Part shown: piece by piece, positions 21,569-33,327 of the stretch
How positions within the stretch are numbered: position 1 is the stretch's first letter
Layout: every line of letters begins with the position of its first letter
Source: Voacanga thouarsii
Lineage: Eukaryota; Streptophyta; Magnoliopsida; Gentianales; Apocynaceae
Reading direction: 5' to 3'
Length of the DNA stretch: 64,000 nucleotides
Assembly (NCBI GenBank): GCA_026120185.1
Contig: JANUWF010001622.1
Location: 1,857,501-1,921,500 of the forward strand
Position numbers and translations under genes: made by a program
Notes under the pieces: generated by a model
Told to the model about the DNA's origin: nothing
What the model saw: the letters and a program-made list of their open reading frames with translations, nothing else
Databases searched by the model: none

Positions 21569-23218
21569 ATGTCTTCTAATGAAGGATCATTGAGGGAGGG
21601 GAGTCAGGAGGGTCAGGAGCCTTATACTCCATCCCCTACTCAGCTACCTCAGCTTTCAATGCCTCGTTCATTACATGGCTCTATTGGAGATGAGGGAGTA
21701 CCATCCCCGGCTTTTCAATCATCCGTTGCTTCAGCTTCGCATTCTGTTGGGTTGCAAGTTACGGACTCCCGACCTTGGATTGTTCCACGGGGAAACGGGT
21801 AAGTAACATATTCATACTTTGTAAGATGTTGATTATTAGTTCAATTATTATTATTATTATTGAGATTAACATAACTATATTGTACATTGTCATTGCACCA
21901 AAAATAGGTTCGCCGACTCGGACAAATGTGTCCGCGAAATTTCAAATATAATACAGCAGTACTTCACTGGTTCGTATCCGACATACACGCACGTCCCGAT
22001 AACCGTGCGAGACTTATGGTTTCAAGAATTTGGGGTAAGCAATTTCTGAGTATTTTTTATCGTTTAAGTACTATGTTATATGTTAATCAGAAATCTTAAT
22101 CATGATCATGCAGAAATATTTTCGGTGGAGGGAAGAGTATGCTTCCCTAATTCGATCAACTTGGGAAAAGAAGTGTCGGACACGATTTTCGGACATAATA
22201 TCTAGGCTGAGGAAGAGGGATGATTGGGTATGTCCTCATTGGATAGAGGCACAGTATTGGAATGACATTTGCGAGTACTGGAGATCAGAGAAGTATCAGA
22301 AGCTCTCATCCACCAACAAAAAGAATCGTGGAAATAGCTGCACCCATACTGGAGGGTCTATTTCGTTCACAGAACACGAGGACCGTTTGGTAATTCACCT
22401 TCACTTAATTAATTATTATTCTAAATTGCTTTAAAACAAATTTATGTAAGATTGTAATAATTACATTTTGTTAACATAAATGTAGCGGGCCAAGGAGGGG
22501 AGTTCTTTTAGCTACACAGACATGTTTGAGACATTACATGTCTTTCAGAGTGGGCCACAAAAGGGTCAGTTTGTCAGTGAGCGATCTCGCCAGACATTGG
22601 TAGTATATAGATTAAATATGTTGAAATTCTTTATATTGCATGGAATTTGTATTTTATTTTGATAATTACTATTGACAATTCTTTTTTTTTTTTTTTTTTT
22701 AGGATGAGGTGCGAAATCTCATACAGAGCACTCCTCAGTCCGAGTCTAGTGACTCCGTAAACTCTGTTGTTTCTTTTGATGAAAAAGTCATGTTCGTAAA
22801 GGCACAAGGCGGGTTCAAAAGGGGACGAGTTTTTGGGTTAGGCTCAGAGGCGACACATGTTCGAACTAGACTGTCTCAAAGTGGACTGCATGCATCTTCC
22901 ACTACACCAGCTGATATTGGACATCTAGTAGAGCAAATGGTTCAACAGGCCGAGCGGAGATTCAATCGACAAATAGACTTGTATCGGGACTTCATGAGGC
23001 AACAGCAGTCTACATTTGGTGGTTGGATGGGTATTCCTGCACCATCTATGTCATCCATAGAGGAGATAGAAGCCCGCATTGCGGCTGCTAATGCTGAAGA
23101 TGAAGATCCAAATGCTGACGATGGATTTGATTCAGCTGATGAGCATCCGGGCCCACGTAAGGGCTCTCGTTCCCCTCCTCCACCCCCTTCTGCAACTGCT
23201 TCTTCATTACTTACATAG
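21569..23218 (+). CDS. CACTA-encoded plant transposase-associated protein (PF03004-type, TNPA-like), five exons
   Basis: The exons 21569-21798, 21908-22034, 22114-22389, 22486-22599 and 22703-23218 join with GT/AG borders into 1263 bp, giving 420 residues with no internal stop. Residues about 77-250 form the conserved plant Ptta/En/Spm domain: Phe-Ala-Asp-Ser-Asp ... Val-Arg-Asp-Leu-Trp, then Phe-Arg-Trp-Arg ... Trp-Glu-Lys-Lys-Cys, Trp-...-Pro-His-Trp, and Asn-Lys-Lys-Asn-Arg ... His-Thr-Gly-Gly-Ser. The N-terminus is Ser/Pro-rich; the C-terminus has an acidic region and Pro-rich tail. By analogy with TNPA it may bind the subterminal repeats in the nucleus. That every exon is open suggests recent activity or selection. 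It lacks a DDE nuclease domain. Confidence 0.88.
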
Positions 23219-23464
23219 ACTTGTTATATTTATTTTTATACTCTTTATACACTATTACTTATTTTTGTGAATTATTTTACTTTTTAGATACTTATTATGT
23301 ATTTTATATTATATTATATTTTAGTATTTTAATTATATTTATTTGGGCTTATTTTTAATTTTATATAGTATTATTTTGGATTTTGAACATAGTTTTGGCA
23401 TTTATTTGTATAGTGTTTCAGGGTTGATTTACAGGGAATTAATAATTTAAAATAAATATAATAA

Positions 23465-23977
23465 TAAAAAAATTATTGCAAAATTCTCGCAAAACCGTCG
23501 CAATTTGCGAGGATTTTGCGAGGGGAGAATTAAATCCCAAGTAATGACCCTCGCAAAACCCTCGCAAAAGCCTCGCAATTGTAGCCCTCGCAAAACCCTC
23601 GCAAATTGCGACTGTTTTGCGAGGGCCACGGCTTGGGGGTTAATTCTCCCCTCGCAAAACCCTCGCAAATTGCGACGGTTTTGCGAGGGCACAAAGTCGA
23701 CCCTCGCAAAACCGTCGCAATTTGCCAGGATTTTGCGAGGGTCAATGTTTTTCGTCGCAAAACGGTCGCAAATTTGCTCATTTGGCGAAGTTTGACCAAA
23801 AATATTCGACGCAAAACTGTCGCAAATAGCAACAAATTTTTTTTTGCCCCCGCAAATAGCGACGGTTTCCCTTGGCCGTCGCAAATTGTGACGGCATTTT
23901 TTGCGACGGCTAAAACCGTCGCAAAAACGGTCAGCGACGGTTTTTGGCCGTCGCAAATCGCGAATTTTCCTGTAGTG
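23465..23977. repeat. 3' subterminal repeat array of the CACTA element
   Basis: It is the mirror of the 5' array, with many CCTCGCAAAACC / GGTTTTGCGAGG and CCGTCGCAA words. It ends with GGTTTTTGGCCGTCGCAAATCGCGA and the terminal inverted repeat. All frames across it are repeat artefacts. Confidence 0.85.
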
Positions 23978-24824
23978 ATTCCCTTAGGTTTGATGGCACA
24001 ACAGATGCTGAGGTGGAAAGAAGACTAAAGGTGAAAATTATGTTCTAATAAGTTTGGAAGTCTTTATTTTATTGGATAAATTCCATGGTATGAGTAGATT
24101 TATTTCTTCATGTGGTTAGATGTATGACTTCTGATTTGTTCAATGATTTAGGAGGCTATTTCAATTTCTTCAACAGTCCCCTTGACCATTACAAATTTAG
24201 ATACCAAAATTGCTCCGGCAATCCAATATAGTGTACCATCTTCTTCTGTTCCAATTTTGCCACCAACAATGCAAGGGCCAGTTGTTCCTTTTCCTCCTCA
24301 ACAGTTGCCTTAAGTAACTTCAGTCCTAAAAACTCCAATTACGCAAATCATTCATCTAGAAGCAAGCTTGCAAAGTTCTCCTGCTAGAGAAGAAGGTGAA
24401 GTTCCAAAATCTAAACTAGATCCTAATACAAGGAGGAGACTGCTTATTTTGCAACATGGACAAGATTCAAAGGATCGTGCATCAAGAGAACCTCAGTTTC
24501 CTATACAAGCACCATTACAAGTTTGTACACCAAGGTGTAATACCCCGCCTAAAATCACCTTTGACTATGGGAAAAAGTCATGCATTGCATATAGGGGTGG
24601 CAATATTGAACACGACACGTCAACCCGACACGAAAACGACACGATTATAGCGGGTTAGGGTTGGGGCTTCGCGGGTTCGGGTCGAAACGGGTCGACCCGT
24701 TTAGCTTTAAACGGGTTCGGGTCATAAACGGGTTGAACCCGTTTCAACCCGTTTGACCCGCCAACCCGTTTTTTTTTTTTTTTTTTCACAAAAAATCTAA
24801 AAAACAAAACCCTATCGTGAACTG

Positions 24825-25110
24825 TGGAAGTCCGTCGTTCTCTCTCTCTCGGCTCTCACTCCCGTCGTTCTCTCTCTCTCGGCTCTCACTCCCGTCGTTC
24901 TCCCTCTCTCGGCTCTCACTGTCTCCTCTCGCCGTCGTTCTCTCTCCTCTTGCCGTCGTTCTCTCAGCTCTCACTCTCTCCTCTCGCCGTTGCTCTCTCG
25001 GCTCTCGCTCTCTCCTCTCGCCGTCGCTCTCTCCTCTCGCCGTCGCGCTCTCTCTCTCCTCGCCGTCGCCTCTCGGCTCTCTCCTCCCCGTCGATCTCTC
25101 CTTGCTGTTG
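24825..25110. repeat. Pyrimidine-rich CT tandem repeats in the hAT
   Basis: A 30-bp unit of the CCGTCGTTCTCTCTCTCTCGG type is repeated about three times and decays into CTCTC/GCCGTCG mixtures. Ser/Leu-rich frames here are artefacts. The tract probably belongs to the 5' leader of the transposase gene. Confidence 0.8.
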
Positions 25111-26560
25111 CCTCTCACTCTCTCCTCGCCGTTGCCGTCAGCTTTTTGGCGGCCTTCGCTACCGCTACTGCCGGGCTCCCTCGACTTCAACTAGAAAGGA
25201 AAGGAGCTGGCAGTCTTGCAGAGCTTCCGTGACTGCTTCCTAAGGTAACTATTCCCTTGAGTTTTCTGCATCTGCATTAGCTTTAATCGAGCATAATCAA
25301 GCAAAATATATACCGTGCGTGTTCAAATTGAGTATGTTTGATTGTTGATTGTTGGAGAAATTGGGAGATGAGCTTGTATTTTGCTCAAATCGAGCATGTT
25401 TGATTGTTGATTGTTGGAGAAACCGCGAGATGAGCTTGCATCTGCGTGTGGGAGTTTTTTGGGCAATTGCAGAGATGAGTTCTTGGTAGTGATGTGGAAG
25501 TTGTCTTGAATGAGTTCTTGGTAGATTGGACTATTTATTGATTGATTTTTGTGAATGTGCTTGGGCCTTAGCGAGTATTCTTTTAACCTCGTCGGTGCAT
25601 TGATTGAAACTCCAAATAATCTCAATACTTGTTACTAACTTAATACTACCATGAAATGATGTTCCAACCTACCTGTGAAACTCTTCCACCCCCCCGCCCC
25701 CCCCCGGCCCCTCTTTATAAATTTGACAAATGAAGTGATGATTGTTTCAACTTCTTGATGAAAATGCCATTCATAAGCTTAGACTTTCTCGCCATAGATT
25801 ATGGGCTTAGAAATGCTCTGTCACTTTCTTTTCAACACCTACTTGGAATTGTGGTCTCATTATATCTATCACCTACTCTAGCAAGTACATGATTTTAATT
25901 CGGAGGATGAACTCCAGAGAAAGATTGAAGATGAATTAAAAAATTATGAAGAATGAATGGGAGAAAAGGGTGAAGATAAATTTAAAAGGAATTTTTAGCG
26001 TCGATTGAGCTAATGCTAATCCATTGTGATTGCATAAAAAATCTGACTTGATTGGATGGTTTTGCAACAAAAATCTGGCTTGATTGTGTGGCTTATAAAC
26101 AGCTTATAGGAGGGGAAGATGGAATTAAATTCGATATCATACGATGTCTCATGTCATGTCTGGTTAATTTCATACACTACCTATTCACCTGCCAACTCCT
26201 TCCGAGTTTTAAATGCTATCATTAGACCATTTTCTCTGCCAACTCCTTCCTTCACTACGTGTTATGTGCAATGGACAGTGATATTTGCATAGTAATTTGT
26301 TCTAAAAGACTTTGCGATAAAGATATTTAAAATAACAAAAAAAGATTAACTAGCTAATGAGATTAATTCCTGCTATACTTTTGCATTTTCATCACTCCGT
26401 TAGGCTTTGTTTTCTTGATTGAACATTGACTATTTGCATTCCAATTATTCCAACTCAATTCTTTGTGATTGTGAGCTTTCAAATGATGAACATTGACATA
26501 ATTGTAGCATTCTTAACATACTTGAGGTTAATTATGTCTTTTTCACCAATTGTAGAGATG

Positions 26561-28871
26561 GATTCATTATTACCTCCACCACAAATTGATGAATTGCAGC
26601 AAGAGTTTGTTGAACTTGAAGGTGACACAGATGATGAAAGTGTTGAGATGGTTGGAAATGACAACGGAGAGGGTGCAAATTCAAAGGATTCTTCTACCAC
26701 TCAAACAGGTCATAAACGTAAAAGAAAGCTTACAAGTAATGTTTGGAAATACTTTGACCTAATACCAATTGGTGAAGATGGAAAAGAAAGATGCAAGTGT
26801 AAGTATTGTGGTCAAACATATCTTTCAGCTAGCAAATATGGGACAGTAACCCGAAAAAGCATATTAAGAAATGTCCTAGGATTGATACAAAGGACATAGG
26901 ACAAATGCTCATTGAATCTAGTGGTGGCAAGCATGAATACTAGATCTAGAAGATTCTGTCAAGCAAAGTTTAGGGAGTTGTTGATTAATGCTGTGATACA
27001 ACATGATTTGCCTTTATCTTTTGTGGAATATGAGGGTATTAGGGCTGTATTTTCCTACTTAGAGCCAGATGTGTCTCATATTAGTAGGAATACTGCGAGG
27101 CAAGATATTAAAAATATACATGCTGCTTATGTTGCTAAGATCACTCTTCAACTTAAACAATGTCCCGGTAGAATTTGCTTGACTTCTGATTGTTGGACTT
27201 CGATAGCTACAGATGGATACATGACTTTGACTGCACATTTTATTGACAAGAATTGGGTATTGCATAAAAAGATTTTGAATTTTTCTTACATGCCTCCACC
27301 TCATTCTGGTATTGCATTAGCTGAAAAGATTTATAGTTTGGTTGCTAGTTGGGGAATTGAGAAGAGGTTATTTTCTATAACTTTGGATAATGCTTCTGCC
27401 AACAATTCATGTGTTGAGCTTTTGAAATATCAGTTGAATTTGCAAAGATGTTTGTTGGATTTTGGTTCTTTGTTTCATGTAAGATGTTGTGCCCATATTC
27501 TCAATTTAATTGTAAAAGAAGGGTTGAAAGAAATTGATGAATCAGCTTGAGAAGGTAAGAGAATCTGTGAAGTATGTCAAAGGGTCACCAACAAGAAAGC
27601 AAAAGTTTTTAGAGTGTGTGGCACACACATTTCTTGAATCCAAGAAATCTCTTAAGCAAGATGTTCCTACAAGATGGAATTCCACATATGAGATGCTTGC
27701 TAGTGCACTTTATTATAAGCTTGCTTTCTGTCATTTGCAATTGAGTGACTCTAATTTCAAGCATAACCCTTCGAAGAAGAATGGAGTAAAGTGGAGAAAA
27801 TATGTGGTTTCTTGAAATTATTTTATGATGCAACAAATGCATTTTCTAGTGCGAAGATGCCTACTTCAAATCTCTATTTTCCCCATGTGTTTATGATTCA
27901 GCTTGAGGTTGACGGAAGAAATTAAAAGTCCCGATGACTACATGAAGAGAATTGCAATTGGCATGTATTCGAAGTTTGATAAGTATTGGAAAGAGTTCAG
28001 CCCACTTTTGGCCATTGTCGTTGTGTTTGATCCTCGGTATAAAATGCAATTTGTTGAATTTAGTTATAGGAAACTTTATGGTATTGATGGTCAAGTGGAG
28101 TGCTCGTAACTTAAATCTAAACTTTTCTCTATCTTTGAAGCATACAAGACTAATCTTTCTTCTATTTCTGGAGTATCCGGCACTATATTTCAGTGGACAA
28201 TCAAAATCAACCTCTACCAAAGAGAAAGATAGTGTAGAAAGTTCAAGTGTTTTTCAGTGTTATTTCTTTTACTTATTACTTTTTTATAAGTCCAATATCT
28301 TTATAATTATAATTTATATTACAATGTTAATATATAATTTAATTTATGCTTTCTAATTCCATTTTTAATTTTTAAAATAGGAGTTTGATGATTTTGAAAA
28401 TGAAGATATCATGAAGCATATGCGTAAATCCGAGTTAGAGTTGTATTTAGATGAGCCAAGGGTTGATAGGACAGCTTAAGCTTGATGTTTTATCTTATTG
28501 GAAGGCTCATCAAGTATAGATACCCTTTGCTAGCTCAAATGGTTCGAGATGTGCTTATCGTTCTCGCCTCTACAGTTGCTTCTGAGTCTGCATTCAGTAG
28601 TGGTGGTAGAGTTCTTGATCAATTTAGAAGTTCTTTATCACCTGATCTTATTGAGTCTTTGATTTGTTCTAAGGATTGGATTTATGGAGGTAAAATTTTT
28701 TTACCTATTATATTTTTATTTCAATTTATATTTTTAGATAAAATTTATAATACTTGTTTGTTTAAATTTATTGCAGAAGCACTTGCTGAAAAGTTAAATG
28801 TGGATGAAGTTGTTCAAAATATCATGGATTTGAACATCAATAAGGAGGCACCTGCTGTTGAGAAGAACTGA
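26561..28871 (+). pseudogene. hAT transposase (BED finger, RNase H-like fold, hATC), frameshifted
   Basis: From the Met near 26561 there is an acidic N-terminus. A BED zinc finger follows (Val-Trp-Lys-Tyr-Phe ... Cys-Lys-Tyr-Cys-Gly, about 26735-26815). The catalytic region starts with Leu-Thr-Ser-Asp-Cys-Trp-Thr-Ser (27178-27201), where the Asp is the first of the triad, and continues with Thr-Leu-Asp-Asn-Ala-Ser-Ala-Asn (27380-27403) and Arg-Cys-Cys-Ala-His-Ile-Leu-Asn-Leu. The C-terminal dimerisation domain (hATC) reads Ala-Ser-Thr-Val-Ala-Ser-Glu-Ser-Ala-Phe-Ser (28569-28601). Resembles the RICESLEEPER-type proteins. Stops and frame changes near 26897, 27548, 27813 and 28108 and two intron-like AT gaps leave it non-functional. 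Confidence 0.88.
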
Positions 28872-29109
28872 AGAACATTGACAATGTTGTTTGAAGTTTA
28901 TTAAATTTTTAATGTATTAAGTAAATTGAATGTTTAAATTTTTTAGATTAAGTTTTATGAATTTATTTACATTTTTAGATATTTAATTAGATAATTTATT
29001 ATTTTACTGGCCATTTAAGACTTTATGGACTATTCTATTGGTTATTTTAATTTTATATGGTTTGATTTATTTTTTCAAATTTTTAGTGTAATGAGTGGAC
29101 AGATTTAGT

Positions 29110-29375
29110 AGGTATTCGGGTTGGCGGGTTGGCGGGTTTCGCATGTATTCAGGTTGACGGGTTAGTGGGTTGGCGGGTTTCACAGGTATTCAGGTTGGCG
29201 GGTTGGCGGGTTTCGCATGTATTCAGGTTGGCGGGTTGGCGGGTTTCACAGGTATTCAGGTTAGTGGGTTGGCGGGTTTCACAGGTATTCAGGTTAGTGG
29301 GTTGGCGGGTTTCGCAGGTATTCAGGTTGGCGGGTTGGCGGGTTTCGCAGGTATTCAGGTTGACGGGTTAGCGGG
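29110..29375. repeat. 33-bp tandem repeats in the hAT 3' subterminal region
   Basis: About eight units of GGTATTCAGGTTGGCGGGTTGG plus GCGGGTTTCGCA or CACA occur head to tail, with one unit 8 bp longer. The Trp/Gly-rich open frames are produced by the repeat. Related GGGTTGG words also occur at the other end, so these may be transposase-binding repeats. Confidence 0.85.
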
Positions 29376-32300
29376 TTTAGTAGTAATCTATTTATTTTCG
29401 TGTCTAATCGTGTCGTGTCGTGTCAACCCGTTTATTTTCGTGTCGTGTTCGTGTTACAAAATTAGACACGTTTATTAATCGTGTCGTGTTCGGGTTGACG
29501 TGTCATGTGTAATTATTTCAAGTTGACACGACCCGCCAACCCGAACACGACACGATTGCCACCCCTAATTGCATAGCATCTTGCATTTTATGTGGTAGCT
29601 GGAATAATTTTATTTGCATGATGCATGTGAATTTTTCAGTTGCTCTTGCATTTGAATTAATTGATGTGAAATAGTTGTGTTGTTAAAGACTTGTTTAAGG
29701 GAGGTTTGGTCAAAGACTTGGAAGGATGAGTATTGGGGTGGTAAGAACTTCTTGTAGAAAAATTAGCATTGGAGTTGTTTTGGAATAGCGGGGAGGTTGG
29801 TGATTTCCTTTAGTGACCCGAGTTTGAATCCTACCTTTTGTGAAGTAAGTTTCTCTTCTTGAAATTCTTTTCTTTAGACCATTTCTTGTCTTGGCCGAAA
29901 AAGAATCTAGCTATCCTAGAGAAATTTTAGTATTTTTACTCCAAGAAAATAAGTCTCTATATTTATTTCCTAAATTCAAGGACTTTGATGTGGATAAAGT
30001 TCACCTTTAATTTTCAGCTTGTGTTCCTTAAGATTTTCGAAAAAAACCCTAGCTAGTAATTAAAATATTAGCTTGATTTTAGTTGGATAGATGTTGCCAT
30101 GGATAGGTGGAATTAATGAATCCTTTTCCTAGTAGGAAATCTTGTTGATTTTAATCCTAGAATGTTGGCTAAAAATCTGGAAAAAAAATTCCAGCAAGTG
30201 CCGCCACTTCTTGGAGGACTTGTAGCGTAATCCAAACTCTTCTAGGACTAGAGGAAATCTTATCCAAATCCTTGATAAAACCAGATTTTATTTCAATCCA
30301 AATTCAACTAGGATTTCTTCTTTTTCCTAGCTGAATTTCGGCAGCTTTGAATCTACATAAGCTGTCCGAAATTCCAGCCATCTTTAGCTACAATCCAACT
30401 CTGAAAATCCTAGCTCAAAACTCCTAGAACACTCCTTAACAATTCAACTACCTTAGCTGCACAAAATCAGAATTTTATTCACACAAAAACACTGAAATTC
30501 GTCCAGCATATACACAGAAAATTCGGACAGCTTTGTGCAGGATTTTCGGCCAGCTTTATGTTCCTACTTCAACCGAAATTCTGCACACATCCTTCACAGA
30601 AAAACCCCAGCTGAACAAGTTATTTTCAGCGCCCAAAACCCTCAATTTTCCTTTGGAAATTTCGGTAGCATTATAGCAGCCAAACCAGTCCAAAACTTGC
30701 TACACTTGCACAGAATTTTCACAGCACTTGCACAGGATTTTTCAGTCATCAACATCCACTCAAACTCTTCCTTGTTTGGCCCAAAATTTTGAACACATAT
30801 AGCCCTTCCTTTGAGCAGTGTTTTGACCAGCTTAGAGGAGCAAATTGCAGAATTTTTTCCTCCATAAAACTCCCCTAAAATCGGCAGCAAGGAGGCGCGC
30901 GCAAGCTAGAAATTTCGTCTTTGCTGTCCAAGAAACCTAAAGCCATTAGGAGTCTATCTAAACATCACAATCTAACCCTAAACCAATCTTCTCCAACTTT
31001 AAATCATAACCACCGTTTACCCTCTCCATTCTACACGAAAATTTCAGCCACATCTCTCTGCAAAATTTTCGAAAACACAAGAGCTATTCTAAGCCAAAGG
31101 TCGAACCCAACTTAAGGTAAGCACAAATCATTTCAACCTCTTGATGTCGTTTTCTCTAATGATTCTTTTCTCTTTCTTCTACCCTTAAATCACGCCCTAT
31201 AGAGGCTGATTTCCTCTTCTTCCTTAATTTTCGGACAAGTGAAGCAAATGAGGTAGCTTATCTCTTCTTCTCAAGCGAACTCGGGACAATCACCATAGGA
31301 GCATCGAAACCTCATTACCCGGTAGTGGCAAGGTAAGGGAATACCCTCCCTTGATGTTGAAAGTAAAGTGTAATGGTGTTTATTAGCGAGATAAACATGT
31401 GGTCGTAGTATTTGATCTTTGGGGATTGAATAGTTTAATTGGAATTAAATAGGAGATTGCGAATTGTTATGAAAATAAATGGGATTAGAGCATGTTTGAA
31501 TTAATTGAGACCCTGATCATAATATTACATGGTTTAGATCAGGAGGATAATTGAGGAAAGCCAGCTGTGAATTTATCGCATTTATCTGAGGCATATCAAG
31601 TAAGTCCTTGCATAAACTCTTTTATTAAATGTTGTGATGGTAAGTCCTTCTATAAACTGTTTTGTTAAAGGTTGTGATGGCAAGTCTATGTTGTGAAGCT
31701 TTGTAAAGCTATTTTTAAACTATGTTTGCTTGGGTTGTAAACGTGGATATTTATTCTTTAAACGGTTTTGTCAAACTAACGGTTTTTAGCAAGAAAACTA
31801 TTTTTTTCCTTAAATTTTTTTAGAAATCTCTTTTAAAGAAAACCACGTTTTACAAAGCCAAGGTTTGAAAATATTTTCAATCAGGAATTGACGGATATGT
31901 TCGTTGAGTACTCAATAAGGGTAGGCTAACAATACTAGTCTTGGAGGGCTAGAGTAAGTCTTCTGGCAGGAGGCCACCTCCAGAAGATGAACTCTGCTTG
32001 AAAAGGCGACAGTGCTGGTTGGTCAGGCCAGTCCGAGCTAGCATTATGCCTGAAAGGTATTATTTATATTCCCAGCATGGACACCCGGATGGTTTTGTTG
32101 GGTGTAGAGATGGAGGAGTATCTCACCCGGTGGGCTGTACACTCACCTTGATCAGAACGCCCAACGTGTAGTAATCTGGTCCGGACAAGGTGCACAAAGT
32201 GTGGTGCCTTGGCCAATTTGTTCTCATGGAGCCCAACGTGTGGTGACATGATTTTTATCCGAGTGGAGGATTTATTTTGTACAAAGTGTGACAATGAGAA

Positions 32301-32744
32301 AAACCCACTCCTTGCGAAAAGAGATTGTTTATGACTTGCTAAATTATTTTTTTACAGATGTTTTACACTTGGCATACACGAACTATTTAAAAACACCATG
32401 TGCACACACAGGAGTTACTGAGATTTATTCTCACACTGTTTTACATCATGTTTTCAGGGGATAGACTGTGCTGAGTCAGCGGGGCATGTAATAGTTGAAG
32501 CTTTTGCTATTTTCTCTATCCGTTCTAGGAGACATTTATTGCTTATGCTTCTAGATAATATTTTATTTTATTCCATTTTGCTCCAAGTTGAGCCTGATGT
32601 AATAAGAATATTTCTTTATTTATCTAAGTTGATCCTTTTGGAGATTGCCTTTATATTTTATACCTCGTTCTAAAGACCCCTTGTCCTACGGGACGGGGCG
32701 ACATTCCCTCCCTTTTAGGGTACGTAGTCGTGGAGTGTTACAAG

Positions 32745-32760
32745 TGGTATCAGAGACAGG
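32745..32760 (+). promoter_or_regulatory. Primer-binding site of the Gypsy element
   Basis: TGGTATCAGAGACAGG begins two bases after the LTR end. Its first 10-12 bases match the 3' end of initiator tRNA-Met, the usual minus-strand primer of plant LTR elements. Confidence 0.9.
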
Positions 32761-33327
32761 TTTAGGCAATTACTTGACTTATGGGGTTCTATTTTCCTAA
32801 ATATTTTGATCTGATTCTAATTTCTGTCTTTTGTTTATAGGATGGTTAATAGAGTTGTTGTGGTGTAGTGGGTAGAGCCTTAGAATTAGTTCTTGAGGTC
32901 TTGGGTTCAAATTCCTACATAAGGAGACCCGATAGTTCCGTGGGGTGGCTGGTGGAACCGGCCTTTGACGACTCCGATACTTCTGTTGAAACTAGGGAGA
33001 GTCGAACATAGAAGACCAGCAGCTTTTACTCCTTCTTTCTTTGGAATTTGCATACTCTTATTTGTTTATCTTTTTCTTAAGGAAGCATATGGCTCATAGG
33101 GCCTATTAATCATTTTAAATAAAAAGGGTATCGTATGAGATGACCCCTTCTGTTCTACAAAGAATGGTTTATATAACAAGCATGAGTTTCGTTTATTATT
33201 TGATTTATCTCTACACGTTATCACCACATTCTCTTTTAGATGAGTACATTACTATCAACTGATCATGCACCTAAGCATATTCTTTTTCCCCTTGATAACT
33301 ATCTGACCCTGAGTGAATGTGATTAAG

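Larger units (their letters stand above)
16978..23977 (+). mobile_element. CACTA (En/Spm-type) DNA transposon, 7000 bp
   Basis: It begins CACTACAGGAAAAATTGCGA and ends with the inverse TCGCGAATTTTCCTGTAGTG, flanked by the 3-bp duplication ATT (16975-16977, 23978-23980). Both ends are packed with short inverted and direct repeats of the TCGCAAAA...TTGCGAGG type. The element sits in exon A of the captured CPL1 fragment. Inside is one intact five-exon gene with the plant En/Spm-associated domain, but no TNPD-type DDE transposase. It would therefore need the catalytic protein from another copy. Confidence 0.95.
24592..29567 (+). mobile_element. hAT-superfamily DNA transposon, 4976 bp
   Basis: Terminal inverted repeats are TAGGGGTGGCAAT and its complement ATTGCCACCCCTA, with an exact 8-bp duplication ATTGCATA at 24584-24591 and 29568-29575, the hAT hallmark. 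Subterminal regions are rich in CGGGTTGG / AACCCG and ACGACAC words. The inner part encodes a BED-finger transposase, now broken. It inserted into the Gypsy LTR just 56 bp from its left end. Confidence 0.95.
24536..32742 (+). repeat. 5' LTR of the Gypsy element (split by hAT)
   Basis: The LTR is made of 24536-24591 plus 29568 (or 29576)-32742, about 3.2 kb once the hAT and its duplicated octamer are removed. Its last 392 bp (32351-32742) align without gaps to 35111-35502 with 12 differences. The open frames seen at 30535-31115 are not conserved coding sequence as far as I can tell. Confidence 0.88.

Noticed and set aside
24368..24658. A single 96-codon frame running from the CPL1 exon into transposon sequence
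   Set aside because: The part after 24535 is Gypsy LTR and then hAT end; only the first 56 codons are CPL1.
24786..25243. Ser/Leu-rich and Arg/Glu-rich frames on both strands
   Set aside because: CT-rich tandem repeat artefacts within the hAT leader.
29129..29478. Trp/Gly/Val repeat protein frames
   Set aside because: They arise from the 33-bp tandem repeat whose length is a multiple of three.
30535..31115. Frames in the Gypsy 5' LTR
   Set aside because: They lie inside the LTR, have no domain, and cannot be checked against the truncated 3' LTR.
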